Origin: Dyella sp. OK004
Lineage (GTDB): Bacteria; Pseudomonadota; Gammaproteobacteria; Xanthomonadales; Rhodanobacteraceae
Length of the DNA: 64,000 nt
Assembly: GCF_900114495.1 (NCBI RefSeq)
Contig: NZ_FOZI01000001.1
Coordinates: 1 to 64,000, forward strand
Direction of reading: 5' to 3'
Under the pieces are notes generated by a model. The model saw only the letters and a list, made by a program, of their open reading frames with translations, was not told the DNA's origin and searched no databases. Both the position numbers and the translations under genes were made by a program. This document shows, piece by piece, positions 45,815 through 54,570 of the stretch (its first letter is position 1; every line of letters starts with the position of its first letter).

Positions 45815-46468
45815 CTAAAACAGCTCCACCTCTCCCTTTATCGGATCGTTTGCCAAACGCTTGAGGTAATTCCGCTCGCCGTCCACCAACACGCTGGCTT
45901 GATGGCCGCGCAACTGGCGCACGCGGACCTTGCCGCTGCGCGGGAAAAACTGCACCTGGCGCGGATACACATCACCCACGTCGGCCGCGGCCAGCTCCAG
46001 CTTCTCGGCGGCCAGGTAGCGCCGCACGAAAGCGATATTGCGTTCGCCGATATCGGTCATCTGGGTCAGCACGCGGCCACCACCGAACACCTTCACTTCC
46101 AGGTCTTCGCGCCGCCCGCCCGCCTTGAGAATCGCGTTGATCAGCTGCTCCATGGCGTCGTTGCCATAGCGCGCCGCGCGCCCCACTGTGGATGACCATC
46201 CGTCGCGCTCGCCCATCGGCTCCGGCAACATGAAGTGGTTCATGCCGCCGATGTTGCGGCGCCGGTCGCGGATGCACGCCGACACGCAGGAGCCGAGCAC
46301 GGTGGCGATCAACTCGTCCTGCATGCTCACGTAAAACTCGCCCGGCAACACCTTGGCAGTCATGCTGCCCTGCATCGGGTCCCAGTAGCGGCGCACATGC
46401 TCGAAGCCCGGCAGCACACTCGACTCATCTTCGCCGGTACGGGCGTAACGCGGCCCCGGTGCGTTCAT
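45815..46468 (-). CDS. cheD: Chemoreceptor glutamine deamidase
   Basis: A 217-residue CheD that deamidates receptor glutamines. The catalytic Cys is in VLGSCVSACIRDRRRN and His in GGMNHFMLPEP. VFGGGRVLTQMTDIGERNIA completes the fold. ATG 46468 overlaps the cheR stop by 4 bp. The C-terminal peptide is GEVELF. It acts with CheR and CheB in adaptation; no cheC is present in this window. Confidence 0.96.
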   Translation of the reverse strand: MNAPGPRYARTGEDESSVLPGFEHVRRYWDPMQGSMTAKVLPGEFYVSMQDELIATVLGSCVSACIRDRRRNIGGMNHFMLPEPMGERDGWSSTVGRAARYGNDAMEQLINAILKAGGRREDLEVKVFGGGRVLTQMTDIGERNIAFVRRYLAAEKLELAAADVGDVYPRQVQFFPRSGKVRVRQLRGHQASVLVDGERNYLKRLANDPIKGEVELF

Positions 46469-47346
46469 GCGGGCCTCTTGCGGTAAACCGTGCGACCCAC
46501 CAGATCGAAATCCTCGCTGAGCCCGTGCATCGATTCGGAGTGACCGAGGAACAGATAGCCCTCCGCCACCAGCTTGCCCGCGTAGCGCCGAAACAGGCGC
46601 TCCTTGGTCGGCTTGTCGAAATAGATCACCACGTTGCGGCAGAAGATCGCGTCGAACAGACCGGACATCGGCCACTCATGCAACAGATTCAACGGCTGGA
46701 TCGCAACCAGTTCGCGCAGGCGCGGATGCACGCAGGCCAGCCCTTCGTATCCGCCCTCGCCGCGCAGGAACCAGCGCCGGCGCCGCTCCGGACTCACGCC
46801 GCCGAGCTTGTCGATGCTGTACACACCCTCGCGCGCACCAGCCAGCGCCTGCGGCGAAAGATCGGTGGCGAGGATCTTCGCGTCCACATCCGCACCGTGC
46901 CGTTCCATCGCTTCGGCCAGCACCATCGCCAGCGCATAGGGCTCTTCACCGGTGGAGCAACCCGCCGACCAGATACGCAGCCGGTCGCCCTGCCGCCGTT
47001 TCTGCTGCAGCCACTGCGGCAGCAGGGTCTGTTCAAGCAGATCGTAGTGGTGCGATTCGCGGAAGAACGAGGTGACATTGGTGCTGATCGCGCTGGCCAG
47101 ATCGCCCAGCTCGCTGTCCGGATCGCGCCGCAGCAGCTCGCAATAGCTGCCGAACTCTTTCATGCCCAGTGCGCGCAGGCGGCGTAGCAAACGTCCCTGC
47201 ACCAACTGCCGCTTCTGATCGCTCAGCGCGATACCGCAATGTTCGAGTACAAAGTCGCGGAGGTAGCGAAAGTCCGCATCGCCGAGCACCGGACCGCCCG
47301 TGCCCGCCACGGCAACACTCATATCGTTGGAGACCGTGGCGGACAT
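46465..47346 (-). CDS. cheR: Chemotaxis protein methyltransferase
   Basis: A 293-residue CheR that methylates receptor glutamates with S-adenosylmethionine. The N-terminal helical domain (about 20-90) precedes NVTSFFRESHHYDLLEQ. The SAM-binding core begins with RIWSAGCSTGEEPYALAM, and FDAIFCRNVVIYFDKPTKE is conserved. It follows the mcp gene, whose product ends in a WKEF peptide that fits a CheR tether. It overlaps cheD by 4 bp. Confidence 0.97.
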   Translation of the reverse strand: MSATVSNDMSVAVAGTGGPVLGDADFRYLRDFVLEHCGIALSDQKRQLVQGRLLRRLRALGMKEFGSYCELLRRDPDSELGDLASAISTNVTSFFRESHHYDLLEQTLLPQWLQQKRRQGDRLRIWSAGCSTGEEPYALAMVLAEAMERHGADVDAKILATDLSPQALAGAREGVYSIDKLGGVSPERRRRWFLRGEGGYEGLACVHPRLRELVAIQPLNLLHEWPMSGLFDAIFCRNVVIYFDKPTKERLFRRYAGKLVAEGYLFLGHSESMHGLSEDFDLVGRTVYRKRPA

Positions 47347-47351
47347 GCGAC

Positions 47352-49073
47352 TCAGAATTCCTTCCAGACGCCAGCGTCAGCGGCCTCGACGGCCACACGT
47401 GCGGGCCTGGCTACCGGAGCCGCGCTGCGCACCGCGGCGAACACGGCCTCGACTTCGGCCGTGGCCGTATCGGTGGCCTTGCGCGCCGGGGCAGCCGCCG
47501 CCGACTCATCGCCCAGGCGGAAGAAGCCCACCTGGCGCGACAGCTCGCCGGCCTGCTCCTGCATGGCGCGGGCAGCAGCAGCTGCCTCTTCCACCAGCGC
47601 AGCGTTCTGCTGGGTCATCTCGTCCATCTGGGTGACCGCGTTGTTGACCTGATCGATACCGGCCGACTGCTCCTGACTGGCCGCGGCGATCTCGGCCACG
47701 ATGTCGGTCACCTTCTTTACGCTGTCCACGATCTCGGCTAGCGCCTTGCCCGACTGGTCGACCAGCGAGGTACCGGTGCGTACCTTCTCCGCGCTATCCG
47801 CGATCAGGCCCTTGATCTCCTTTGCCGCACCGGCGCTGCGCTGTGCCAGGTTGCGCACCTCCGTCGCCACCACCGCGAAACCGCGACCCTGCTCACCGGC
47901 ACGCGCTGCTTCGACAGCTGCATTGAGCGCCAGCAAGTTGGTCTGGAAGGCGATCTCGTCGATCAGGCTGACGATGTCAGAAATCTTGCGGCTCGAATCG
48001 TTGATCTCGCGCATCGCACCGACCGCCTGCGTCACCACCTCGCCGCCACGCTCCGCCTGCTCGCGGGCGCCGCGCGCCAGCTGATTGGCGTGGCTGGCGT
48101 TTTCGGCGTTCTGCTTCACGGTGGAGGTCATCTCCTCCATCGACGACGCGGTTTCTTCCAGGCTGGAAGCCTGTTCCTGCGTACGCTGGCTCAGATCGTC
48201 ATTGCCGCGGGCAATCTGCTGCGCCGCCGTGCTCACCGCGCTGGAACCGTGGCGCACCTCACCGACGATCGCCGACAGACGCTCGTCCATGGTGCGGAAG
48301 GCATGCAGCAACTGGCCCAGCTCATCGGTGCCACGCACCTGGATGTCATGACCCAGCTTGCCTTCGGAGATTGCATTCGCCACCTGCACCGCGTGGTTGA
48401 GCGTGCCGATGATCGAGCGGATCAGCAGCACCGCCGCGATCAGCGCAATCAGCAGACCGGCCGCCAGCGAGATCAGGCTGATCGCGCGGATCCACTGATA
48501 ACGACTCAGCTGCTCATCAAAAATCTGCTTGGCATCCACACGCTGCGCTTCCACCAGCTTGGTCAGCGCGGCCTGGCGCTCCATCAACAGCGGACGCACC
48601 TGCATCTCCAGCACATCCGACGCGCCAGCGTCTTTCTGGTTCAGCGCATCAAGCATGTCCTTCTTGGCCTGCGCGTAGTCCTCATCGGTCGAGCGCCAGG
48701 CCTTGTACTGCTTCTCGACACCAGGAGTCCGCGGCAGAACCTCGAACTGCTTCTTCATGTCCACCATTTCAGACTGGTACTTGTCGAACTCGCCGATCTT
48801 TTGCTTCAGCTGGTCCGGCTTGTCGATCACGTTGGCCGCTTCGCCCAGCACGATGAACGACATCAGCGAACGCTGAGTGATGCGACTCACCAGCTCGGTC
48901 GGCACCATCTCCTCGTCATACATCTTGCGCATGCCTTCATTCTGCAAATGCATGGCGCCAAGACCGATGGCCGCGCCACCGATCAACATCAGGCCGAGTA
49001 GACCGAGCACACCACGCAGGCGGTTGCGCACAGTCAGGGCGGGAAGCTTCAATTTGATAGCAGGCATTTTCAT
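47352..49073 (-). CDS. Methyl-accepting chemotaxis protein
   Basis: A 573-residue transmembrane chemoreceptor starting at ATG 49073 (AGGA 7 bp upstream). Transmembrane helix 1 lies near 17-37, a four-helix-bundle periplasmic domain follows (about 38-200), and helix 2 lies near 203-223. A HAMP domain comes next, then a signalling domain. Its methylation and tip regions include ISDIVSLIDEIAFQTNLLAL and [20 protein letters not shown]. The last four residues, WKEF, fit the aromatic-x-x-aromatic tether that binds CheR/CheB in other receptors. The ligand is unknown. Confidence 0.95.
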   Translation of the reverse strand: MKMPAIKLKLPALTVRNRLRGVLGLLGLMLIGGAAIGLGAMHLQNEGMRKMYDEEMVPTELVSRITQRSLMSFIVLGEAANVIDKPDQLKQKIGEFDKYQSEMVDMKKQFEVLPRTPGVEKQYKAWRSTDEDYAQAKKDMLDALNQKDAGASDVLEMQVRPLLMERQAALTKLVEAQRVDAKQIFDEQLSRYQWIRAISLISLAAGLLIALIAAVLLIRSIIGTLNHAVQVANAISEGKLGHDIQVRGTDELGQLLHAFRTMDERLSAIVGEVRHGSSAVSTAAQQIARGNDDLSQRTQEQASSLEETASSMEEMTSTVKQNAENASHANQLARGAREQAERGGEVVTQAVGAMREINDSSRKISDIVSLIDEIAFQTNLLALNAAVEAARAGEQGRGFAVVATEVRNLAQRSAGAAKEIKGLIADSAEKVRTGTSLVDQSGKALAEIVDSVKKVTDIVAEIAAASQEQSAGIDQVNNAVTQMDEMTQQNAALVEEAAAAARAMQEQAGELSRQVGFFRLGDESAAAAPARKATDTATAEVEAVFAAVRSAAPVARPARVAVEAADAGVWKEF

Positions 49074-49084
49074 CACGGTTCCTG

Positions 49085-49624
49085 TCAGGCCACGGCCTTC
49101 ACGTCACTTGCCGCGGGCAGAGCGGCTTCCAGCATCTGCGCATCCTGCGGTTGCAACAGTTTGTCCACATCCAGCAGCAACACCATCCGCTCAGCGGCGG
49201 AGGTGAGCCCCTTCAGATATTCGGTATCCACGGTGGTGCCCATATCCGGCACCGGCCGCACAGCGTTGTCGGCCACGTCCATCACATCCGACACCGCATC
49301 CACCACCACGCCAAACAAGCGCCCGGCAACCGTCACGATCACCGTGACCGTGGTAGCGGTGTATTCCTCACGCGGCAGCCCGAAACGCAGCCGCAAATCC
49401 AACACCGGCACAATCGCGCCGCGCAGATTCAACACACCAAGCACGTACGAAGGCGCCTGCGGAATCCGCGTCACCGGCGTCCACCCGCGAATCTCCCGCA
49501 CGGCAAGAATGTCCATGCCGTACTCCTCGCGCCCGAGACCAACGATCAGGTATTGAGTCGTTACCACGACATCCGCGGCCGGCGCCCGCGCACCAAACAA
49601 TGACTGGCTCATGAGTTCTTTCAT
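49085..49624 (-). CDS. cheW: Chemotaxis coupling protein CheW
   Basis: A 179-residue single CheW domain that links receptors to CheA. Key blocks are YLIVGLGREEYGMDILAVRE, VTRIPQAPSYVLGVLNLRG, VPVLDLRLRFGL and the GVVVDAVSDVMDVA stretch. ATG 49624 (MKELMSQSLF) or ATG 49612 may be used; neither has a strong ribosome-binding site. It lies 11 bp upstream of the mcp gene but 524 bp after cheA, a gap filled by repeat copy 3. Confidence 0.94.
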   Translation of the reverse strand: MKELMSQSLFGARAPAADVVVTTQYLIVGLGREEYGMDILAVREIRGWTPVTRIPQAPSYVLGVLNLRGAIVPVLDLRLRFGLPREEYTATTVTVIVTVAGRLFGVVVDAVSDVMDVADNAVRPVPDMGTTVDTEYLKGLTSAAERMVLLLDVDKLLQPQDAQMLEAALPAASDVKAVA

Positions 49625-49740
49625 CTGCGGGAAGGAAACCCGCCCTCTCTGGTAGCTATCGGCAGACGCCGTACCGGCTTGAGCGTTTGCGTGTGAGAGA
49701 TGTAAAGACAAAAGGTCTCCTCCTCCCGAAACGCTTTCTC

Positions 49741-50147
49741 AAGTACCCACCCCTCACCAACCCTCCCCTGTCCCGCGGGACTAGCCTCGCGTCGCAAGCC
49801 GGGGAGGGAAGCAGAAGCTTTGATAAGCGATGACCGGATGCCCCCCATGCGGCGGCAACGCTGCCCTGAAGAGAGATATCCCGACGCCTGACGCTGGAAA
49901 AGGCGCAGCTACAAGGCACACCGTCTGCTCTCAGGCCATTTCTCTTTGGTTACTTTCTCTTTGGGCCAGCAAAGAGAAAGTGACTCGGACCGCGGCAGCG
50001 GTTCGAAAGCCCGCGGCAGGCGAGCCAGGGCACGCAGACGCTAAAACCGAGCGACAACGCCACTGGATTCCGGCCTGCGCCGGAATGACGAATAGGAAGG
50101 AATATCGCGAGAACCAAACCCTCTCCTGGAGGGAGAGGGAGCAAAGC
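49741..50147. repeat. Composite dispersed repeat, copy 3 (short subtype, forward)
   Basis: It fills the gap between cheA and cheW inside the che operon, ending one base before the cheA stop. It begins with CACCCCTCACCAACCCTCCC and a CCGCGGGACTAGCCTCGCG cap, then CCTGACGCTGGAAA, the core inverted repeat around GGGCCAG near 49968, CGGACCGCGGCAGCGG and ATTCCGGCCTGCGCCGGAAT. It ends with a CTCTCCTGGAGGGAGAG hairpin. Confidence 0.9.
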
Positions 50148-50148
50148 G

Positions 50149-52110
50149 TCAAGCGGCGACGCGCCGCCTACCCTGCTGCCGAATCAACCCCGCCACATCC
50201 ACAATCAACGCCACCGACCCATCAGCCAAAATCGTAGCCCCAGAAATCCCCACCACCCGCCGATAATTCGCCTCCAGCGACTTCACCACCGCCTGCTGCT
50301 GCCCGATCAACGCATCCACAAACAGCCCCACGTGCGTGCCCTCGCCTTCCACCACGATCACCAACCCATGCTCGATATCGGCGCGGACGCCATCGCAACC
50401 AAACGCGTCGCGCAACCGCACAATCGGCAGCCAGCTATCGCGGAAGCGGAACAACTCGCCGCCACCCGTCACCGTACGCAAGGCATCCCCGCGCAGCTGC
50501 ACCGACTCCACGATGGAAGCCAGCGGCACGATGTAATGCTCTTCGCCCACCATCGCCGTCAGTCCGTCGATGATCGCCAGGGTCAGCGGCAAGGTGATCG
50601 TGAATATCGAGCCCTGCCCCGCCACGCTGCGAATCGCCACGTTGCCGCCCAGATCCACCACGTTGCGGCGAACCACATCCATACCCACGCCACGTCCGGA
50701 AAGGTCGGTGGTGGTCGCAGCGGTAGAGAACCCCGGCTGGAAGATCAGTTCGGCCACCGCCTCGTCGCTCATCCCCTCGCCGCTGCTGATCAGCCCGCGC
50801 TGCAAGGCTTTCGCCACGATGGCTTCGCGATTGAGCCCCGCGCCGTCATCGCTGATCTCCACCACGATGGAACCACCGCGATGCGACGCCTCCAGCCGTA
50901 GCGTGCCGGTATCACCCTTGCCTGCCGTGCGACGGCGATCCGGCGTTTCCAGGCCGTGATCGATCGCGTTGCGCACCAGATGCACCAGCGGATCGCCGAT
51001 CTTTTCCAGCACCGTCTTGTCCAGCTCGGTCTGTTCACCGATGAGTTCCAGCTTCACCTGCTTGCCCAGTTTCTGGCTCAAGTCGCGCACCATGCGCGGG
51101 AAGCGGTTGAACACCGATGCGATGGGTAGCATGCGGATGCCCATCACGCTTTCCTGCAGCGAGCGCGTATGCCGCGCCAGCTGCGCCAAACCCTGCTGCA
51201 GCAGCTCAATGCGATTGGCATCGAAGCCTTCGCGGAAGGTGTCGAGCATGGACTGGGTGATTACCAGTTCACCAACCAGGTCGATCAGGCTATCGATCTT
51301 GTCGATGCCTACGCGCACCGAACTCGATTCCGCGGCCACCTCGCGACTCGTGCGTGGCGTCGCCACGGCGACAGGTGCGGCAACCGCTGTGGGTTCGGGC
51401 GCAACTTCAACGAGTTCCTCGATCGACAGATCGCATTCGTCTTCCACCCACTCGAACACTGCAGCGATGGCGGCACGCGAAGCTTTGCCGCGCAGCTCGA
51501 TGGTCCAGCCCAGATGGCAATCCGACGGTTCCAGCGCGGCCAGCGCCGGCAACTGCCCCAGCGCAGGCTCCACTTTGAGTTCGCCCAACTCCGCCAGCTC
51601 ACGGAACATGCGCAGCGGCTCGTTACCACTCGCCAGCATGCCGCGATGCGGCGTGAAACGGATACGCCACGCGGAAGCTCCCGTTTCCGCGCGCTTGACT
51701 ACACTCGGCTTGGCCGGCGCCTCACGACCGACTGCGGCGGCGAGTTCCTGGCGCAGCTGTTCGCTATGCGCATCGGCCAGCGCCTCGCCCGACTGCGCGC
51801 GCACGAACATGCCACGCAGGCAGTCCACCGAGCGCAGCAGCAATTCGACGATGCCTGCATCGATGGCACGGCGGCCGTCGCGCAGCTCATCCAGCAGCGA
51901 CTCTGCCTCATGGGTGAACGCCGCCATATCCGGAAAACCGAACGTAGCCGCGCCACCCTTGATCGAGTGCGCCGCGCGGAAAATGCTGTGGACCAGCTCC
52001 GTGTCGCCGCCACCGTCCAGCGCCAGCAGCGCGGTCTCCATGGCGTCGAGGCCTTCGCGGCTCTCGTCGAAGAAGGTCTGATGAAACTGCGCCAGGCTCA
52101 CCGTGCTCAT
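50149..52110 (-). CDS. cheA: Chemotaxis sensor histidine kinase CheA
   Basis: A 653-residue CheA. The HPt domain has phospho-His48 in FRAAHSIKGGAATFGF. The dimerisation domain starts near 265, and the kinase domain shows the N box LVHLVRNAIDHGLETP and G1 VVEISDDGAGLN with GRGVGMDVVRRNV. The C-terminal CheW-like domain ends near 645. A central region (about 150-250) differs from the E. coli P2 domain but may bind CheY/CheB. It phosphorylates the CheY encoded directly upstream, 10 bp away. Confidence 0.97.
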   Translation of the reverse strand: MSTVSLAQFHQTFFDESREGLDAMETALLALDGGGDTELVHSIFRAAHSIKGGAATFGFPDMAAFTHEAESLLDELRDGRRAIDAGIVELLLRSVDCLRGMFVRAQSGEALADAHSEQLRQELAAAVGREAPAKPSVVKRAETGASAWRIRFTPHRGMLASGNEPLRMFRELAELGELKVEPALGQLPALAALEPSDCHLGWTIELRGKASRAAIAAVFEWVEDECDLSIEELVEVAPEPTAVAAPVAVATPRTSREVAAESSSVRVGIDKIDSLIDLVGELVITQSMLDTFREGFDANRIELLQQGLAQLARHTRSLQESVMGIRMLPIASVFNRFPRMVRDLSQKLGKQVKLELIGEQTELDKTVLEKIGDPLVHLVRNAIDHGLETPDRRRTAGKGDTGTLRLEASHRGGSIVVEISDDGAGLNREAIVAKALQRGLISSGEGMSDEAVAELIFQPGFSTAATTTDLSGRGVGMDVVRRNVVDLGGNVAIRSVAGQGSIFTITLPLTLAIIDGLTAMVGEEHYIVPLASIVESVQLRGDALRTVTGGGELFRFRDSWLPIVRLRDAFGCDGVRADIEHGLVIVVEGEGTHVGLFVDALIGQQQAVVKSLEANYRRVVGISGATILADGSVALIVDVAGLIRQQGRRRVAA

Positions 52111-52120
52111 AAAAGCGGGC

Positions 52121-52483
52121 TCAGCCGAGAACGCGCTTGACGGTGGCCAGCAACTGGTCCGGATCGAACGGCTTCACCAGCCAGCCGGTCGCACCTGCCG
52201 CCTTGCCTTCCATCTTGCGGTCGGTGTGCGACTCGGTGGTCAGCATCAAAATCGGCACGCCTTTGTATTCCGGCAGCGTACGCAGCTCGCGTACCATGCT
52301 GATGCCATCCATCACCGGCATATTCACGTCGGCCAGCACCAGGTCGAAACGTGAACCCTTGGCCGCGTCTACCGCGAGCTGGCCGTTCTCTGCTTCGCTC
52401 ACATCGTGGCCCGCGCCACGCAGCGTGAAAGCCACCATGCCACGCATCGACGCCGAATCGTCCACTGCAAGAATCTTTGCCAT
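52121..52483 (-). CDS. cheY: Chemotaxis response regulator CheY
   Basis: A 120-residue stand-alone receiver. The acidic pocket VDDSASMRG is near residues 8-16, phospho-acceptor Asp52 is in LVLADVNMPVMDGI, Thr is in MLTTESHTD, and Lys is in LVKPFDPDQL. It lies between the STAS gene and cheA. It is expected to take phosphate from CheA and act at the flagellar motor. No cheZ phosphatase gene is in this block. Confidence 0.95.
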   Translation of the reverse strand: MAKILAVDDSASMRGMVAFTLRGAGHDVSEAENGQLAVDAAKGSRFDLVLADVNMPVMDGISMVRELRTLPEYKGVPILMLTTESHTDRKMEGKAAGATGWLVKPFDPDQLLATVKRVLG

Positions 52484-52494
52484 CGTCTACCTCA

Positions 52495-52815
52495 TCAGGC
52501 CGGCGTCGCCGCCGGCAGTTCCAGTGTGTGTGCCAGGCCCAGCAGTGCCGCGGCGTCGCGCAGCGCGGCGCTTGCGCCGACCCAGGCGACGGCCAGGCCC
52601 TTGGATGCCGCTTCGCGGCGAAACACTGCCAACAGTTGCAGGGCCGCGGTGTCGACGCGCTCTACCGCGCTGGCGTCGAGTTCGGCGGATGCCGTGCTTA
52701 GTGCGGCCTGCAGCTCAGCTTTGACTGCCGGCAGGTCGGCGATGCGGCAATCTGCGGGCAGCATTACTCGCGTTGTGGCCGCGCTGGCTGTTGGTGGTTT
52801 TGCTTTGCCGCCCAT
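52495..52815 (-). CDS. STAS-domain protein at the head of the che operon
   Basis: A 106-residue STAS-like protein with the pattern VMLPADCRIADLPAVKAELQ, SAELDASAVERVDTAALQLL and VFRREAASKGLAVAWVGAS, close to MlaB/SpoIIAA-type STAS domains. It is the first gene of the che operon, 11 bp before cheY. Together with the STAS gene at 43065 it brackets the operon. Binding partner and phosphorylation are unknown. Confidence 0.88.
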   Translation of the reverse strand: MGGKAKPPTASAATTRVMLPADCRIADLPAVKAELQAALSTASAELDASAVERVDTAALQLLAVFRREAASKGLAVAWVGASAALRDAAALLGLAHTLELPAATPA

Positions 52816-52903
52816 GGGGTGGGTGCCTGTGGTTGTTGGCCTTCATGGCGGTTATCGGCGGGGACAGGTTTGGCTTTAGCGCCCACTAGCGATTTCCTCC
52901 CAT

Positions 52904-53285
52904 CTCCCTCTCCCCTCGGGGGAGAGGGTTGGGGTGAGGGGCGGGTGCTCGGTTCACCGTCTCTAGTTCGTCATCCCTGCGCAGGCAGGGATCCAGTAGT
53001 GGTGAGCTTCGGTTGTTGCGTTATCGCGACCGGGCTCGCCTGCCGCGGGCTTTCGAATCGCTGCCGCGGTCCGAGTCACTTTCTCTTTGCTGGCCCAAAG
53101 AGAAAGTAACCAAAGAGAAATGGCCTGAGAGCAGGCGATGTGCTTTGTAGCTGTGTCTTTTCCAGTGTCAGGCGTCGGGATGGTTTTCTTCTAGGCCTGA
53201 TCGTCTAGCCATCACCGCCGCGCCAAGCTCTTGCTCCCTCCCCTGCTTACAGGGGAGGGCTGGGGAGGGGTAATGGGTGCTCGAG
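52904..53285. repeat. Composite dispersed repeat, copy 4 (short subtype, reverse)
   Basis: It lies between the che operon and the fliK-like gene, in a 618-bp gap. Bases 52904-53202 are the reverse complement of 61614-61912 (copy 6) with, by my reading, three mismatches in 299. It contains the full core plus ATCCCTGCGCAGGCAGGGAT and the CTCCCTCTCCCCTCGGGGGA cap. The last 80 bp add a CCCCTGCTTACAGGGG hairpin cap. Confidence 0.92.
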
Positions 53286-53306
53286 ACAACGCTGCTATAG
53301 AGTGCC

Positions 53307-53336
53307 TGTAGGAGGGGCTCTGCCATGCAGAGCCCC
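53307..53336. repeat. REP-like hairpin upstream of the fliK-like gene
   Basis: A perfect 10-bp inverted repeat GGGGCTCTGC (53314-53323) with 53327-53336 and a 3-nt loop, preceded by TGTAGGA as in the other REP-like units. It lies about 100 bp upstream of the next start codon. Confidence 0.8.
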
Positions 53337-53433
53337 CCCCAAGAACCCCTCAAGTTCCTTCGCCCCCTGCCGATGCCTGATTGACACATGGCGAACTGGC
53401 GTCAGCCGGTTGACGCTGTGCCAAGGAGTCCGC

Positions 53434-54570
53434 TTGATCATCCAGCCAACCAGTCTCGCCGCATTGACCTGGGCCGGTGCCGCTTCCGGCGCTAGCGCGG
53501 AGAGTTGGCGTGTCGGTGCGGTATTGGCAGCGCGCACACTTGGCTTCAACGAGCAGATGAAGCTGGTGTTACAGATTGGTGCTCTGACGGTGGAAACCGA
53601 GCCACCGGGTACGCAGTTGCCTTCGCAGTTTCAGGTACGCGTGCTCAGCCTTGGCGCGGAACCCAAGCTTGAAGTGCTCGGCTCTTCACCGGTCGAACAG
53701 ACTGTCAGCCGCGCTCTGCGTGAACGGTTGCCGCAGCAAAATGGCTACGCGCCATTGCTCGCCACGCTTGGTGCGCTGGCTCAACGACCATTACTACGAC
53801 AGTTGCCACCGCCGCTGCGCGCCGCGCTGGCATTGCTCGAACACAGCATCCGCACGCCTACTGAAATCACCCACGGCCTGGGCCTGCGCGAGGCGATGAA
53901 GCGCAGCGGCCTGTTTCTAGAATCGCAACTGGCCCAGCCACAGACCGATCTTGAAGTGCTCGGTGAAGACGATTGGAAAGCTGCCCTGCTGCGCCTGGCC
54001 AGCACACTTGAGCGACCCTCGCCGCCGCCCCACCCGAACGATCTGGAAACCGCGCCGCCATTGATTCAACGCGGCCTGCTCGCGCAACCCCGCGCGCCGA
54101 TGCCCGAACCCTTGCAGCCGGGTGATGTGGAAAGCCTGCTGGTGCGCCTGCACGGTGAAGTGCACGCCGCGCTCGCGCGCCTGGAAGTTGCTCAGCTCGA
54201 AGCGCACAGCGCCGGCGCGTGGATGATCGAGATCCCGCTGCAGGGCGAAGGCGGCCAGGACATCCTGCAACTGCAGCTGACCCCGAACGCCGACGACCCC
54301 GAACACCCCACCGCGTGGACCTTCGGTTTCGCCATCGACCTGCCCCGCCTTGGTCCCGTGCAGGGCGAACTGCAGCTGCGTGGCCTACGCCTGTCCGTGC
54401 GCCTGTGGGCGCAGCGCGCGGAGAGTGTCGAACGCCTCGAACGCCGCTTCGCCGAGCTCAGCCAGCAACTCACCGCCAACGGCCTGATCCTCGACCAGCT
54501 CACCTGCCAGACCGGCCTACCCCAGCCACCCAGCACACGCAGCGCCGTGCTGCTGAAGGCCACCGCATGA
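53434..54570 (+). CDS. FliK-like flagellar hook-length control protein
   Basis: A 378-residue protein starting at TTG 53434, with AAGGAG 5 bp upstream; this start beats the longer open frame. The N-terminal two thirds are Leu-, Ala- and Pro-rich with low complexity. The C-terminal part (about 255-365) matches the FliK C-terminal domain, with AGAWMIEIPLQGEGGQDILQ, RLGPVQGELQLRGLRLSVRL and ELSQQLTANGLILDQLTCQT. True FliK sets hook length. This shorter paralogue type, paired with an FlhB C-terminal-domain gene, is found in other gammaproteobacterial flagellar clusters. It overlaps the next gene by 4 bp. Confidence 0.85.
   Translation: MIIQPTSLAALTWAGAASGASAESWRVGAVLAARTLGFNEQMKLVLQIGALTVETEPPGTQLPSQFQVRVLSLGAEPKLEVLGSSPVEQTVSRALRERLPQQNGYAPLLATLGALAQRPLLRQLPPPLRAALALLEHSIRTPTEITHGLGLREAMKRSGLFLESQLAQPQTDLEVLGEDDWKAALLRLASTLERPSPPPHPNDLETAPPLIQRGLLAQPRAPMPEPLQPGDVESLLVRLHGEVHAALARLEVAQLEAHSAGAWMIEIPLQGEGGQDILQLQLTPNADDPEHPTAWTFGFAIDLPRLGPVQGELQLRGLRLSVRLWAQRAESVERLERRFAELSQQLTANGLILDQLTCQTGLPQPPSTRSAVLLKATA

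Noticed and set aside
53302-53433. Longer start for the fliK-like gene
   Set aside because: The extra 44 residues run through a REP-like hairpin, and TTG 53434 has an excellent AAGGAG site.
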